64,000 bases of DNA from Nymphaea colorata. Taxonomy: Eukaryota > Streptophyta > Magnoliopsida > Nymphaeales > Nymphaeaceae. Where the stretch lies: contig NC_045145.1 in NCBI RefSeq assembly GCF_008831285.2, positions 11,346,802 to 11,410,801 of the forward strand, read 5' to 3'. The notes under the pieces are model-generated. The model had not been told where the DNA came from. It ran no database searches and saw nothing but the letters and a program-made list of their open reading frames with translations. Both the position numbers and the translations under genes were made by a program. Positions 21,010-33,083 of this stretch are shown piece by piece; positions within the stretch are counted from its first letter, which is position 1, and each line of letters starts with the position of its first letter.

Positions 21010-21075
<66 letters not shown>
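21010..21075. repeat. (TA)n(GA)n compound microsatellite
   Basis: About 37 bases of TA followed by about 27 bases of GA. Confidence 0.95.
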
Positions 21076-21078
<3 letters not shown>

Positions 21079-21287
21079 GCATTTAAAAATTATGATAATT
21101 TTTAATTGATAATCTATTGTTTACATGAATAAGTAAAAATGTTACAATTAATCAAGATATAGAAAAAAAAATCATGGTTTGATCATGCAGCTCCATACCA
21201 TCTTCCTCTCTCATGCTGCCTGTCCACAAATCAAAAATAAATTTCATAATTAAAATATTATAATTATCGATAAACATGTCTCATGAG

Positions 21288-21415
21288 TAGGCCCGGATTT
21301 GGATACGATCGGCCCGCTACCCGGCCCGATTAGTAACGGGCCGGGCTGGGTCAACCATGTCCAAGGCCCGACCCAGCCCATTTTGTTAACTGCCGGGCCG
21401 GGTCGGGCCTGTTCG
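21288..21415. repeat. hAT left terminal region, GGGCCGGG-rich
   Basis: After TAGGCCCGG come repeated CGGCCCG / GGGCCGGG motifs in both orientations. They mirror the right end at about 26868-27007. Confidence 0.8.
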
Positions 21416-21536
21416 GTTTTAATCTTTTTGTCGTGCTCAAGAATTACGAGAAGCATATACATTCAGCATGTTAAATGAACCCACATCTACCAGTTCAAAG
21501 CAATTTTCGTCCATTCCACTCTCACAAAGATGGAAC

Positions 21537-22413
21537 CTAAGTCACCAGGGTGCGTTTTCTGGGAACCTGCACCTGCGTCGACACGATGCGGGTGCTGGTA
21601 CGAGCGCGGGTATGACCCAGATTCGCACCCCACAAGCACCCGACTGAAGTTATACTAGGTGGCTCTTCCCTTCTTCTTCTTTGCTGCCCGCTCCAACATT
21701 CTCTCATTCACCACCGGAAGAGTCAATCCCAGACCCTGGCTTCCAGTTCTCCTCCCACCTCCTCCTCTCTGCTCTGCCATTTCCCTCCTCTGCTCCACCA
21801 CAAAGCACACAGTCAGCCATCTCAAGCCCAACCGGCGTTCCGGCCGCCTGCTGAGCAAGACGCATTCGGTTCCCCCACCGGGTCTCCCACCAACGACTGT
21901 GCCTCCTCCCACGATTCTTCAAAGAGAGAGAGAGAGACCGGCGCTTGTTGAAACTTGAAAGGGGGAAGAAGACCATGGGCACTAAGAATGGGGCTAGGGT
22001 TAGCTAGTTAATGTTGATATGGTTGTTACTTATAAGCCCTCCAGCTTTTTAGTATTTACCCAAAAAAGCCATTGTCATGAAACCCACTGATTTCAGTGGC
22101 AATTCGGATCTTGGATCAAATCCGAGTCTACCCAACTTAGCCTTAATCCTTAGAAAATCATCCAATGCTTCTTTAATCGCCGAGCACTGGTTTGGTTTTC
22201 CGGTGGCAGAGGTTGAGTTGCACTTGTCTCGGTTAAATTGTTAATGCAAGGTCATAATTGTTATATATTATTATTATTATTATTATTATAAAATAATAAT
22301 AATAATAATAATAAATACTCTCGCCGCACCGCCGCACCTAAATTTTTTGAGATGTGGTGCATCGGCACCCGCATCCGGCACCGGCACCCGCACCCTGCAC
22401 TTTGGTGACATAG
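21537..22413. mobile_element. Longer member of the CTA-GTCAC hAT MITE family, nested in the hAT element
   Basis: The left end is CTAAGTCACCAGGGTGCG. The right end reverse-complemented is CTATGTCACCAAAGTGCAGG followed by GTGCGG. The flanks are GATGGAAC (21529-21536) and GATGAAAC (22414-22421), an 8-bp duplication with one mismatch. The end of the interior (GCCGCACC..AAATTTTTTGA) resembles that of the 251-bp MITE at 17013. It has about 877 bases and no transposase. A 99-codon plus-strand frame (21659-21958) is composition-rich and unassigned. Confidence 0.78.
22264..22316. repeat. (ATT)n / (AAT)n microsatellite, inverted
   Basis: A TTA triplet run followed directly by an AAT triplet run, so the two halves can pair as a hairpin. 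Confidence 0.9.
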
Positions 22414-22610
22414 GATGAAACCATACCAAATTGTAACTTTTTCAGGGAAAGAAAGGGAGCAGCAATAAGCAACAACGAAGGAAAAAATAACAAAACAGTC
22501 AACAATTGATGAAGAAACATAAACCAAACAGTGTAATTTTCAACAATTAAAACTATTACTTCAAGAGCCTGTCTCACTATCACACAAGACAGCCTTCTGT
22601 CGTTAACAAG

Positions 22611-22900
22611 ACAGCCAACAATTGAATGTGGCATGTTCACACTAATACAACCACCACCACCATCATTTGAATTAACAAAAGCTATCATTTAGAAATAAAA
22701 TTAACTTGAATGTGGCATGTTCACACTAATACCATGACCACCACCATCATTTGAATTAACAAAAGCATCATTTAGAAATAAAAGTAACTTGAACGTGGCA
22801 TGTTCACACTAATACAACCACCACCACCATCATTTGAATTAACAAAAGCATTATTTAGAAATAAAATTGAAACTTGAATGTGGCATGTTCAAATTAAATG
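22611..22900. repeat. Tandem repeat with CACCACCACCATCATTTG, about three copies
   Basis: A unit of about 87 bases (TGAATGTGGCATGTTCACAC..., CACCACCATCATTTGAATTA..., TTTAGAAATAAAA) occurs from about 22623, 22709 and 22793. A partial fourth copy starts near 22875. Confidence 0.85.
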
Positions 22901-23074
22901 TCTTCAAAGTCCATCAGCAACCTTGAAATGTCCATCTACAATTCAACACAAAAAAGAAATGTTAATAAAAATTAATAGGTGCTTGTCTGCATGGAATAAT
23001 AAACATTAATTAAAAAAGTTACCATGATAATCATGCATGGAATTAACTTTCATCGTTAGAATGGTGCTCTGCAT

Positions 23075-25127
23075 CATGAGAACTGTAACACAAGTTAATT
23101 TAAACACACTATTATGTTAATATGTAAAATAAATTAGAAAATGGACTATGCACATCTTACCTTTCACTCAAGTTGTGTGCATCATCACAAATCCAACTAT
23201 GTGTACAGATTAATGATTCCACATTTTCAGGAGTAGTTGAGCATTGATAATTATTAAGAATTCTTCCTGGTATACTGAATGCAGATTATGAAGCAACTGT
23301 AGATACAAGAATGACTAATACATCTCGAACCATCTTGGCTATAATTTTATATTTACTTTCATTTATTTTCCACCAAGATAATATGTTGAAGTCTGCATTA
23401 TGTGCAATTTCTTCCATTGGATCAATCAAATATTTGTCCAGATCTGTGTGAGCTACTACAGGAGAGACATAACTGAAGTATGCTTTGAACCCAAATCTAG
23501 CCACACTTCTATACTCTTCTGTTGCAATCATGGCACTAGTATATGCATTGTCCATTTGCATATTACTTGTGTCACTTTCATCATACATGTTTTTGTATTC
23601 AACATACAATTCATGAAGGATTTTCTCTACAACTTCATATTTTACCATTGCATCTGGTTTATCCAAATCATCAAGCAAATACTTCAAGTACGACAACTTG
23701 AACCTAGGATCCAAAACAACTGCAATTGCAAAGAGAATATTATAGCTCTTAAAGTATTTCTCAAAATTTTCTTGCATTTTGCAAATCAATGCCCCATATG
23801 TTCATTTGATGTTCTATGATGCCTATGCAAATGATGATAAATTGATAAAACTTCTTCAAAAACAAGATTAGATGTTACCTACTTAGAGGTAAAGAATAGA
23901 TTTGTTGCATCATAAAATACCTTTTAAGAACTGACATAAATCAGATGCATGAGACCACTCATCCTCAAAAGGCAAACATGCATAACTAGGATCACAAGAT
24001 GCCAAATGTTGAAAGACATCTTTGAATAACAATGCATCTCTCAACATTATAAATGTAGAATTCCATCGAGTAGGAACATCATAATTTAAACTTTTTTTCT
24101 CATCCAAACCCATTGCTTTTACACATTGCTTGAACCATGTAGTCGTTTTGGTGATCCTCTTACATATTTAACACTGTCACAAATTTTTGAAATTGTATCA
24201 ACCATATCATTCATACCATCTTGAACCATGATATTTATAATATTGCACCACAACAAATATGAAAGTGTTCCCCTTTCAATGGAAATGAAATATTGTTTTT
24301 TCTTTCTATGGTCATTCTTAGTAAACTTATTCCACTATCATTTACTGAATAGTTATCAGCAGTAATAGAAAACAACTTTAATTGAATTTCCCACTTAGTA
24401 GTAATGCACTCTGATAAAATGTCACTTATAAAAATTGCATTATGTGGTGGAGGCAAATGCATAAAATTAAGTATATGAGAGTGCAATTGTCAATCTATAT
24501 CAATATATTGAGTTGTCAACCATAAGTATCCTAATGTCTGTTGTGAGGATCACATGTCAAATGTCAACGAAACCTGCTGCACATGGTTATTAAAACTCCT
24601 TGATATCACATTTTCTCAGTCTTGAACATTGACTGAACCTCTTTTGTAAGTGTTTTTCTAGAAAATGGAACAAATCTTGAATTGCAAGCCTTTAGAGGAT
24701 CGTTGTGATATTCATATTGTGCAAAACTAAAAGGAAGTCCATGCATGATTATACACTTAGCCATACATTTTCTTATAGCCTCCATATCAAATTTGTGTAG
24801 ACCTAAAGAAGTTGCGCTAGAATTACTAACTCCAACCGACAAAGTTCGTTGTTTTCCATGAACAATTTGTCTTTTGGCACATGTATCTCTATGTCGTTTT
24901 AAGTGGCTCGTACCATTAGAACTATGTCCACCTAATCGTTCTCCACAATGATTGCATTTTGTAAACTTGTTTCCCATATACTGTACTAATGTGAAATCAT
25001 TCCATACAACTGAAGTTCTTTTCCTCTTGGATTCAACTTCCTTTTCAGTAGATGAAAAAGATTCATTTTTCTCTATATCTGTCAATGTCGTTGGACAATA
25101 TTCTTCATTTCCAATGCTAGAAGACAT
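23075..25127 (-). pseudogene. hAT transposase (BED zinc finger, RNase-H-like core, dimerisation domain), disabled
   Basis: Minus-strand order: an N-terminal BED finger at 24606-25127 (NKFTKCNHCGERLGG, then HLKRHRDTC), a core at 24235-24560 (GYLWLTTQYIDID, LHSHILNFMHLPPPH, FSITADNYSVND), a segment with YDVPTRWNSTFIMLRDAL (23910-24113), then LDPRFKLSYLKYLL and the C-terminal hAT dimerisation motif FNILSWWKINESKYKIIAKM..STVAS (23286-23789). Visible breaks are a Trp-to-TGA change at 24490-24492, a nearby frameshift, and a TAA at 23286-23288 where STVASESAFS should continue. After that stop the frame runs on as SAFSIPGRILNNYQC, so the stop is a single point change. Confidence 0.9.
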
Positions 25128-25139
25128 AATTTAATAATT

Positions 25140-26865
25140 GAATGGAATTCAAACAACCTAAACACATGATCAGAAACCAGTTTTAGAACCGTGATTAATT
25201 AAGATGCCAACGCCACTGCTTATAGATATCTCACATTAAAATGCATGTAGAACAAAAGTTATAAAACAACATAATAGCATGATAAGATATGACAAAATAC
25301 TATCAAGTATAAACTTATAAGAGCAAGGAAGAAAAAAAACACACCCTTATATACCAGACTTCAGTGATTCATATAACATAATTAGAAATTAAATTGCCAA
25401 TACATGAGCTAAGTTGCTTGTTTGACCGTTCCAAATACCTATGAAATGAGACGAAAGATTTCTTTCAATGGAAACACATTTTTTTATTTGTCTCTCTTAC
25501 TCCTTCTTTCAAAGATATTTCCGGCACCTGAATAACAATCTAGCTATGTTTACAATTTAAATTATTTAATCTCTGCCATCTAACATAATTGTAATTAGCT
25601 GCTCAACCCATTAAGTATGGTTTATGTAGGTCCCGTAGCTACTTGTTTTCTCTCTTTCTCTCTCTCTCTCTCTCACAACTTCATTACCGAGACTTGTTAA
25701 ACAATAAAGCCCATTACATTCCTTAGAACCAAAAAAAAAATTGCAAAAAGAATGTACACGGCAGCGGGAAAGGTCACCAATCAATCTCTAATGAAATGCG
25801 TAAAGGCTTTCCATAATTTTGGCATAAATCACATGTTTCTTAATCAGAGTCACGATATACTTGATAGTTGATACATGATGACCTCAAACCAGCAGCAACT
25901 TCAATAAACAATTGGCTTTTCAATAGTCACCCAAACTTTATAAATTGATACATGGCACAAAAGGTTCTAAAACAGACATAAAGAAATAAATAAAAGGCCA
26001 TCAGAGGGAGTCAACTGACCCCTTCTTCGTTATTTTCATATTAAATTTGGGCATATTGAAGCTTTACTTAAGGTAATGAGTTAGGCTGATTTTTATTAAA
26101 CATTCCAGTAACATGCCCTTGTACAGGTTCTTTTCCTTGTTTTCTGTTTCACCAACCATCATATTAGAGAATGATAGGAGTAAACTCAGAGGTGAGTCGA
26201 TAGAGAAGAAAACGTAGATAGAACGAGAGAAATAAAGAGTAACCTCAGAGATGCACGGTGCCTTCAAGCGGTGACAGATGCTGGTGGCCTCTAGGACGTT
26301 CGGGCTGCAGTTGTCCGGCAAGGAGGAAAAGGGGACACGAGAAATCGAGGGTGAGAGTCAGCGAGAGGACAGAAAGAAATGAGAGAGGTAGAGAAGGAGA
26401 TTTGACCTGTTCAGTGCTCTCTGAGACTCTGAGTGGCCGTCGGCAGAAAGGGTTTGGGTTGCAGCTGCTGCCAATGAGTCAATAGAGAAGAAAACAAAAG
26501 TAACCTCAGAGATGCACTTTATTCAAGCGGTGACAGATGCTGGTGGCCTCTGGGATGTTCTGGCAAGGAGAAAACGACAACGCGAGAAATCAAGGGTGAG
26601 ACCGTGAGAGTCAGTGAGAGGACAGAAAGAAATAAGAGAGGTAGAGAGGGAGATTTGACCTATCACCGGCACTACGAGTGGCCATCGGCAGTCCAAGACC
26701 CAGGTGGCCAGCAGATGTTGAACAAGGCGATGAGTTGAACAGAGGAACAAAGGCGCGAGAGAGTGAGAACATCTGTCGTTACGAACTTAACAAAATGAAA
26801 ACGAAACCCTAAGTCCCTAACATTCGTCGGGCTTCTTAGGCCCCCCACGAACGAAGTGTGACACC
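25140..26865. other. hAT element 5' interior with partly duplicated block
   Basis: No ORF of note. A segment with AGAGAAGAAAACG.., CAAGCGGTGACAGATGCTGG.. and GAGAGTCAG(C/T)GAGAGGAC occurs twice (about 26195-26420 and 26484-26690), a diverged direct duplication. It may be promoter and leader sequence of the transposase. Confidence 0.55.
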
Positions 26866-26867
26866 CG

Positions 26868-27007
26868 GGCCCGACCCGAATATTACCGGGCCGAGTCGGG
26901 CTCAGTAATAATCGGCCCGTTAATGCTTATTTCAAGGCCCGAGACCGGGCCTGAGTCAGGCCGGGTACTGGGTACCCAGCGGTGGCCCGGCCTGGTGCCC
27001 AGGCCTA
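26868..27007. repeat. hAT right terminal region, GGCCCG-rich
   Basis: Repeated CCGGGCC / GGCCCG motifs end in GGCCTGGTGCCCAGGCCTA, followed by the CTCATGAG duplication. Confidence 0.85.
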
Positions 27008-27300
27008 CTCATGAGTCTTATCTTGAGTACAAACAAACCCATTACAAATGGACAGTTCACAATTTTCTTACACGTTTAATGACACCATAATAAACAGAAC
27101 GCAAAAGTTAAAAACCAATAAGCTCTTTGTTCTACCGAGTGAATGATGCCCTCTTAGGGAAGCCCATTAGGTAGCTCAGTACAAATACTAATAGATTTAA
27201 GGATATCCATGCCAAACGTGTGCACTGAAAGTTATCTATACCAAGTTCAGGAAGCATATTAGAACTAAAAAATCAAATTAAAAGTAACTTAACACCTCAC

Positions 27301-27571
27301 CTCCATGATCAGCTGTACATTAGCATAGTAGTTGTTGTTGGTTCCTCCATGCACTTCTACAAACTGATTTGCAATTCTGATATGCTCAGCATTATTCCCA
27401 TATCTTTTCGAGTTGCTACAGCCACCAAAAGAATAGTTTTCTTTGTTCCATATGCTTCGTAGGCCCACAGTCTTAGTTCTCATGAACTTCACAGCAGCCA
27501 TCCCATTGTTAGCAATAAAAAAACTATGAATTTGGTTTTTTCCCACCAAGCATAGAGCAAAACTCATCAAC
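27301..27571 (-). pseudogene. Acetyl-CoA carboxylase (homomeric, biotin carboxylase N-terminus) exon fragment
   Basis: Minus strand reads VDEFCSMLGGKK, then HSFFIANNGMAAVKFMRTK, then NNAEHIRIANQFVEVHGGTN and YANVQLIMEV. This is the N-terminal biotin-carboxylase segment of eukaryotic-type ACCase, which makes malonyl-CoA in the cytosol (or plastid in some plants). The fragment begins after a CAG acceptor and ends at GAG|GTGAGG, so the borders of one exon are kept. Frameshifts occur after GGKK and again around the expected ILLVAMATP segment. No neighbouring ACCase exons were found nearby, so it is a stray pseudogene exon. Confidence 0.82.
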
Positions 27572-29690
27572 CTGTGACACAAGCTCCCAGTTCATGCTTG
27601 AACTCTTTGCCCAAAACACCATTAAGCAGAGCATCGCGCATGGCGAACCACTGCTGCAATTCCATTGTCAGAATTCGTTTGAATATAAAGTGAAACCAGT
27701 GGTGCTTGGGAACACTTCAAAGCAAAAGCAGTTTGAAGAATGGTGACATTCATGACTTCCAAAAATAATGACTGTGATAGACTATCTTCTGCCCACCGGT
27801 CCCACAAAACGAAAATTTAGAATGCTTCCCTAGTATACAGTATAAAGGATCTTGCCCCCTAAATAAACGAGTTAAAGCATTTCAAACTAAAGGAACCAAA
27901 TTACAAAATCAATTAACTGTTCACCTATGCTATTGAACAAATAGAAAAAAAATCCTAACTTAACTTCACGTTAAGTCCAAGATTTCAACCACCATGCCAC
28001 ATCAGAAAGGTAATAATACCTCACAACCCAAAATTCTGTTGTACTTGGTAATAAATTTTAAAGTGACCAAATTCTGGAAAAGCTTCAAAGAAGAATCAGC
28101 ATTGTAATAAATGAAGTTGGTGACATTAAAAGTATATGCATCATATATATGCAGTAATGACTATAATATTCACTCTCTCTCTATCTATGTCCAACTTCTT
28201 ACAACAAAACACGTATGGAATGCAAATGCCTACAATGTTCAAAAGTAGACAATTACTTTCCAATAATATCAAATGAACAAAATCATAGGCCAATGGATCT
28301 CTACCTCATTTATCTCAAAGGATTGATATCACTAATTTCAAGACGGAGGCTTTGACTGCTATAGGAATTGCAACTGTAGGGCCAACATTCATAACTATAG
28401 GGTCGGCTCCAACAACTACAAAACTCCTTCATTTGTGCACCCAGAAATATATTTAGAAACCAAAATGTCCATCACACATAGAAAAATACTATCAGTCAGG
28501 CATAAAAGTTAAATAGGATCCAAGATAGAAAGTGGCTACAATCTATCTAAAATATCCAAGAGAACTAATATCATAGTCCACATTGCAGGCAAAAGAGGAA
28601 CTTATTATTCAATTTCATTTGCATCTATTTAGTAGAATTTTAGATGAAGATTTTATTTTCTTGTTCCAACAACAAGAAGTGATATTCTATCTTCATAAAT
28701 TTGAACCAAAACTGACAGTACTATCTGCTGACATAGGAAATATCAATTCATTATATATTCATATATTTTCACATTAAATTAAAAAAAGAAACAACAGAAT
28801 GGACAGTCATGAAAAATGTTCCCCAGAAAACAAGTATATAAGTTTCTAAAAAAGTAAAACAAGTATGAGAATTCCCTTTTCCATTGCGACGAATCTCCTC
28901 ATAAGGAAGACTTCTCCAGCACCATCACTCAGCTTGGCATGAATTACCTACCATTGTGAAGGACATAGACAACATCGACCATATGTTCTGATCTGCTAGG
29001 AAAAAAAAAAAGATAAGAAATGAGTACCGGCAGTTATTTTCTCATCCTTACTAAAAACTTGTCTCATCTTTGCTAGATCTGAGATTGATGCATTTTCCTT
29101 AATGCTGTCATTACAACAATCACAACATTCTCCTACTTCCCTGTTTTTGGAACTATTATCTTTAACAATGAAGCATGTGTCAATTATCAAAACAAATTAA
29201 ATTCAGTTGGCCAGGTAAAACAAAAGCATTGGCTTGAGACCTCTAGCCAATTTTTCACCTTTGTTTCTACATGAACATTCACATCTTTGAATTTACCAAA
29301 AGCAATTGCTAATGTAGCTTGCCCATGAGATTCAATTTGAAATGCAAAAAGAATCAATTTAGTAGGTGGGTTCAATCAAAATAGAAAATGAAAAAAGTGA
29401 ACGAGATGCGAATAGATTGTACTCACAGAAGTTTGATCCTGCTGCTAACGTGTAATACCATAGAGATGAGCAACATTTTTGGATGAAATGCCCATCAGAA
29501 GAAGGCAACTCTGGGCTTCTATGTGATCATTCACCTAACAAATTAATAATGAATTAAGAATTATATATAGCTTGGTTCTGAGCGAAGATATGCGGAGCCC
29601 ATCCAGTACTCCAGAGCTAGGCTTGGAACTTCCGCACTATAAAAATGAGAGAGAGGGAGAGAGAGAGAGAGCCGATAAAATGGAAATGTG
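27572..29690. other. Intergenic, two unassigned minus-strand exon-like frames
   Basis: AT-rich. Minus-strand frames at 29026-29190 (VGECCDCCNDSIKENASISD.., ending at a GGTACTC donor-like site) and 29187-29375 (ESHGQATLAIAFGKFKDVNV..) have exon-like composition, but I recognise no family. A (GA)n run lies at 29646-29670. Confidence 0.35.
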
Positions 29691-29695
29691 TATCA

Positions 29696-30480
29696 AAATT
29701 TGGGGACAAGAAGTCCCCTAGATACAAAAATTGGGGACAAGAAGTCCCATAGTTACAGAAAAAGAAGCAACAGAGAAAAATAGAGAAAATATACAATACA
29801 ACTCACAAAAAAAGAAATAAGAGGGGTGGAAAAAGAGTGGAAGGATGGAACAACACCATCACCCAGCCGCAGACCACAGCCGAATGACAAAATGAACGTC
29901 CTCCCTGCACAAGACGAGCGACAGACTCCGGCGAAGAAAAGGTGCCCCTGAAGACTCTGTTGTTGCGCTCTTCCCAAATGCGCCACCAAGCTGAAATGAG
30001 CCACAACCTCCAAACACGACCCCAAGAAACAGCCAAGTTGGGGGAAGGACGTAAGAGGAAAAGAAGACGAATGCAAGGTGGGTCTGGAAGACTACTAACA
30101 AGGGAAGACCAAGCAAAGGTAAGGACACTAAAGAAGAAATGGCAAGAGGTAAAAGGTGAACCCGAGACTCAGCCACGACAAGACAAAGGGAACACTGGTT
30201 AGCTAAACTGACGCCAAGGCATTGCAAGCGGTCAAAAATATTGATGTGGCCAGCAAGAAGAAGCCATGCAAAAGCAATGGCACGAGGAGAAGGGCCAGGG
30301 GACCAAAGGGAACGGGGTGGAAGCAACGCACGGAAGAACCAAAGGAAGCCAGGTAGCAAGAAGAAAAAGTGAAACTCTGGGAAGGTGAAAGAAGCCAAGA
30401 AGGGGGTGCAAAAGATGAGAGGTCAGCAAGGCGGAGGAAAAGAGGAAGGAGAGAGGGAGAGGGAGAGAATGCTGGCATTT
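29696..30480 (-). mobile_element. 5'-truncated LINE (non-LTR retrotransposon), 3' end with zf-RVT region
   Basis: The minus strand reads, with frameshifts, as the zinc-binding region at the C-terminus of plant L1-type reverse transcriptases: AIAFAWLLLAGHINIFDRLQ, then SLANQCSLCLVV, and later WRIWEERNNRVFRGTFSS. The 3' end (left side) carries a 33-base unit twice, with GGGGACAAGAAGTCCC in each, a palindrome-rich 3' UTR. It lies in three frames (29753-30398), so it is dead. Most of the element is missing at its 5' end, usual for LINEs. Confidence 0.8.
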
Positions 30481-33083
30481 CACCGGTGTCTCCCACTGTC
30501 TATCGGCATCAGCATTCCGATATTGTCACATCCCCTTCTCTGTTGCTACTCACCAGCATCTATTTGCCATCTGGTTCCGTCCAAATGCCTTTATCTGTGG
30601 TGTCTTGCCATCATCTCTCTGGTGTCTTGCCATCATCTCTCTACATCGGTCGTCGTTCCCATGCTGGTGGCTTTCCTCTCCTACCTGCCCTTAGGCTTCT
30701 GCTGCTATGGACACATTGTCAAAAATGTGTTTTGGTGAGTTTCAAGGGATCACTTTCATCTTCCTCGATTCGTAGCTATTCCCAATGCTTGTTCTATTCT
30801 CTGTTCTCTGCTATGTGTTATGTGTCTAGCCAGATTCCAGTGACTGCTACTTTGTTTATCTTCATCTCAAGTGTCCTGAGCATGGGTAAGGTCTTTTCTA
30901 TTTGTCTCTTGTGGTTTCATTTTTTTGATCCCTCTTTTAGTTTTGTCTCTCTTTTGCGTTTCTTGCAATTGTCTGGATTCTAGAGACTACTGCCCTTTTC
31001 GGCTATTATTTTTAGTAACTAGAGCATTGGTTAGGTCCGCTAATGCTTTTTGGCTTCCAATTTTTCCTTATTGTCTCTCGGTTTTATTTTTTTGATCCCT
31101 TTTTTGACTTCAGTTCTCTCATGTGTTTCAGATCTTGATTTTGAGGACCACTACTCTTTTCGGCCTATATCACCAGTGATCCGCACAAAGTGAGTACTCC
31201 CTACCCTTTGTTTTTGTCTATTTATGTTTTATATTAGTTTTACAATTTTGGCTCTCGTGATTCTTTGTGTACCATTCGCAATCCTGTGCCGCTACATCCT
31301 CACCGGCCTCTGTCTCCTGCGACCAGAATCCGAGGATGAGCCATGCTTTCCTTCTCTATGTTTGGTTACGTGCTTCAGTTGTTTGATGATCCCTCAGTCT
31401 CAGCTCCTTGTGGACATTCTTCTCACATGTTTTGTTGGCTGGAACCTGGCTGTGTCTGCTATTTTATGGTCTCTATTTTGCTCCTTGGGATTTTCAATGT
31501 TGATTATCTGGTGTGAATTTTTGCTATATTTCTCTAATTTAGAGTTAATAACTCTGATTTTCCAATGCCTCCTTTTGCATTTCCCCCTACTCAATTGATG
31601 TTATGTTAGCAGCTTGTTGTCTATTGGTTTTATTGTCTTCGTTTGGGGCTCGATTTCCTTGTTATCCGGTGTTGTTTCCTATCATTAAATCTGTTAGACT
31701 CATCATGCGTTTTGGCATCACATGCTATGCTCACGTCCAATAGCATTTGAACAACTTTCTAAAGCTCTCTATATCTAATACATGCATCCCTTCGTAATTG
31801 CATCAGCCCTATTAGATTTTGACATCCTTTATTTTGAAGTGCCCTATCTATCGTATCTTTTTACCTGGTCTATTTATTCTGTTGATTTCTCTCTTTCTTT
31901 TTTTTTTCTCCTGTGGTTCTTATTCTGCTCTTGGGATCTTGCAAAGTGATTTCTGACATTTTGATGTTTTCTGTAATGTTCCCTTTTAGTTGATTTAATG
32001 CATGTATCTCACCTTTCTTCGATAGTGTCTTGGCCCAACGTCGTTTTGGTTTCTGTCGAATGTGTCATCTCTATTCTTTATGTCCATATTTCCTTTTTCA
32101 GATGCCAGTATAATTCTATTTTTCTTCCTAAATGCATATGGTGTTATTGTGGAACTCCTTGATTGTTGGTGACATCTGCAGGTTCTCTTGTATGGTCCCA
32201 TTTTGTATACCTCTTGCATATTATTGAATGTTTATGTGAATTGGCATGAATAAGGTTTAGTTTGGGATATTTTTTAAGTGGGGATCCTATCTGGTGGGTC
32301 TTGATTTTGTATTCATAAGATTAGTTGTGTTCTGTCATTTATGTGTTTTGGACGTAATATCAGATACCAACTCCCTGATATCCAACACTTGTCATATGGC
32401 TTGTATGATTCATGCTTACTTTGAGTAAGGGAGAGGTTCCATTGCATGAACTTAGTTCTAAAAGCCAACCTATTAGGCAAAGGGGTTCGCAACAAATCAG
32501 TTAGTGGAGCCCTACCCCAGCCTTTCCTAAATGGCAGTTTTGAATAGAACACTGGATTAATAATTAGGTGGTTGAGCTAAAGGGCTCAAGCCTCTGTGTG
32601 AAGCAATTCATTTATAAATTTCTTCTTAATGATTCTCATAATATTTTTATGATATTTTGATAACCAAGGCTTAATGATCCCCAAAACTTCTTTTTGAGGA
32701 AAATTATTCCAGAACATTTTCAAAATTAACCTCTAAAATGCCTTCAGGAATGGATGCCACCTAACTCATGATGGTCATTCCTCCCTCCTCCCAAGGCGAT
32801 ACTAACTAGCTCAGTGAGACTGAGACCTCTAGCTTTGAAAAATCCTTCTTCGTTTATAAAACCCTTTGAAATTGGGTTCTCTTTTGGGTCTCCACATTCT
32901 AGCTGAAATAAAGATCACTTTCTTGTTGAGATTTTTAGACAAAAGGGATTTTCTTGAGTTCATTCTCTTTTCTCTTATATTCCTTCATAAATCCTGGCAT
33001 GTTTAGATGTGTTGGGCAATGCTAGTGATTTTCTTTAAAACCATAGGTAATTAAAGACAAAGCTTCAAAATAAAATTACTCCG
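30481..33083. other. Unassigned region, pyrimidine-rich on plus strand
   Basis: No recognised gene. Plus-strand frames (30369-30983, 31224-31598) are hydrophobic and Ser/Leu-rich because of T/C-rich composition; they have no family resemblance I can name. A 20-base unit CATCATCTCTCTGGTGTCTTGC occurs in tandem near 30609-30640. Confidence 0.4.

Larger units (their letters stand above)
21288..27007 (-). mobile_element. Complete hAT DNA transposon with 8-bp target duplication
   Basis: The left end starts TAGGCCCGGATTTGG; the right end reverse-complemented starts TAGGCCTGGGCACC. Both ends have about 120-150 bases of GGCCCG-rich subterminal repeats, the sort bound by hAT transposases. The flanks repeat CTCATGAG (21280-21287 and 27008-27015), a palindromic 8-bp duplication. 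The transposase is on the minus strand (about 23075-25127) and carries disabling changes. The element is about 5.7 kb and holds a nested MITE relative (21537-22413) and a triplet repeat. Confidence 0.93.

Noticed and set aside
30369-30983. A 204-codon plus-strand ORF as a membrane protein gene
   Set aside because: Begins inside the antisense of the LINE relic and is hydrophobic only because of T/C-rich composition; no family likeness.
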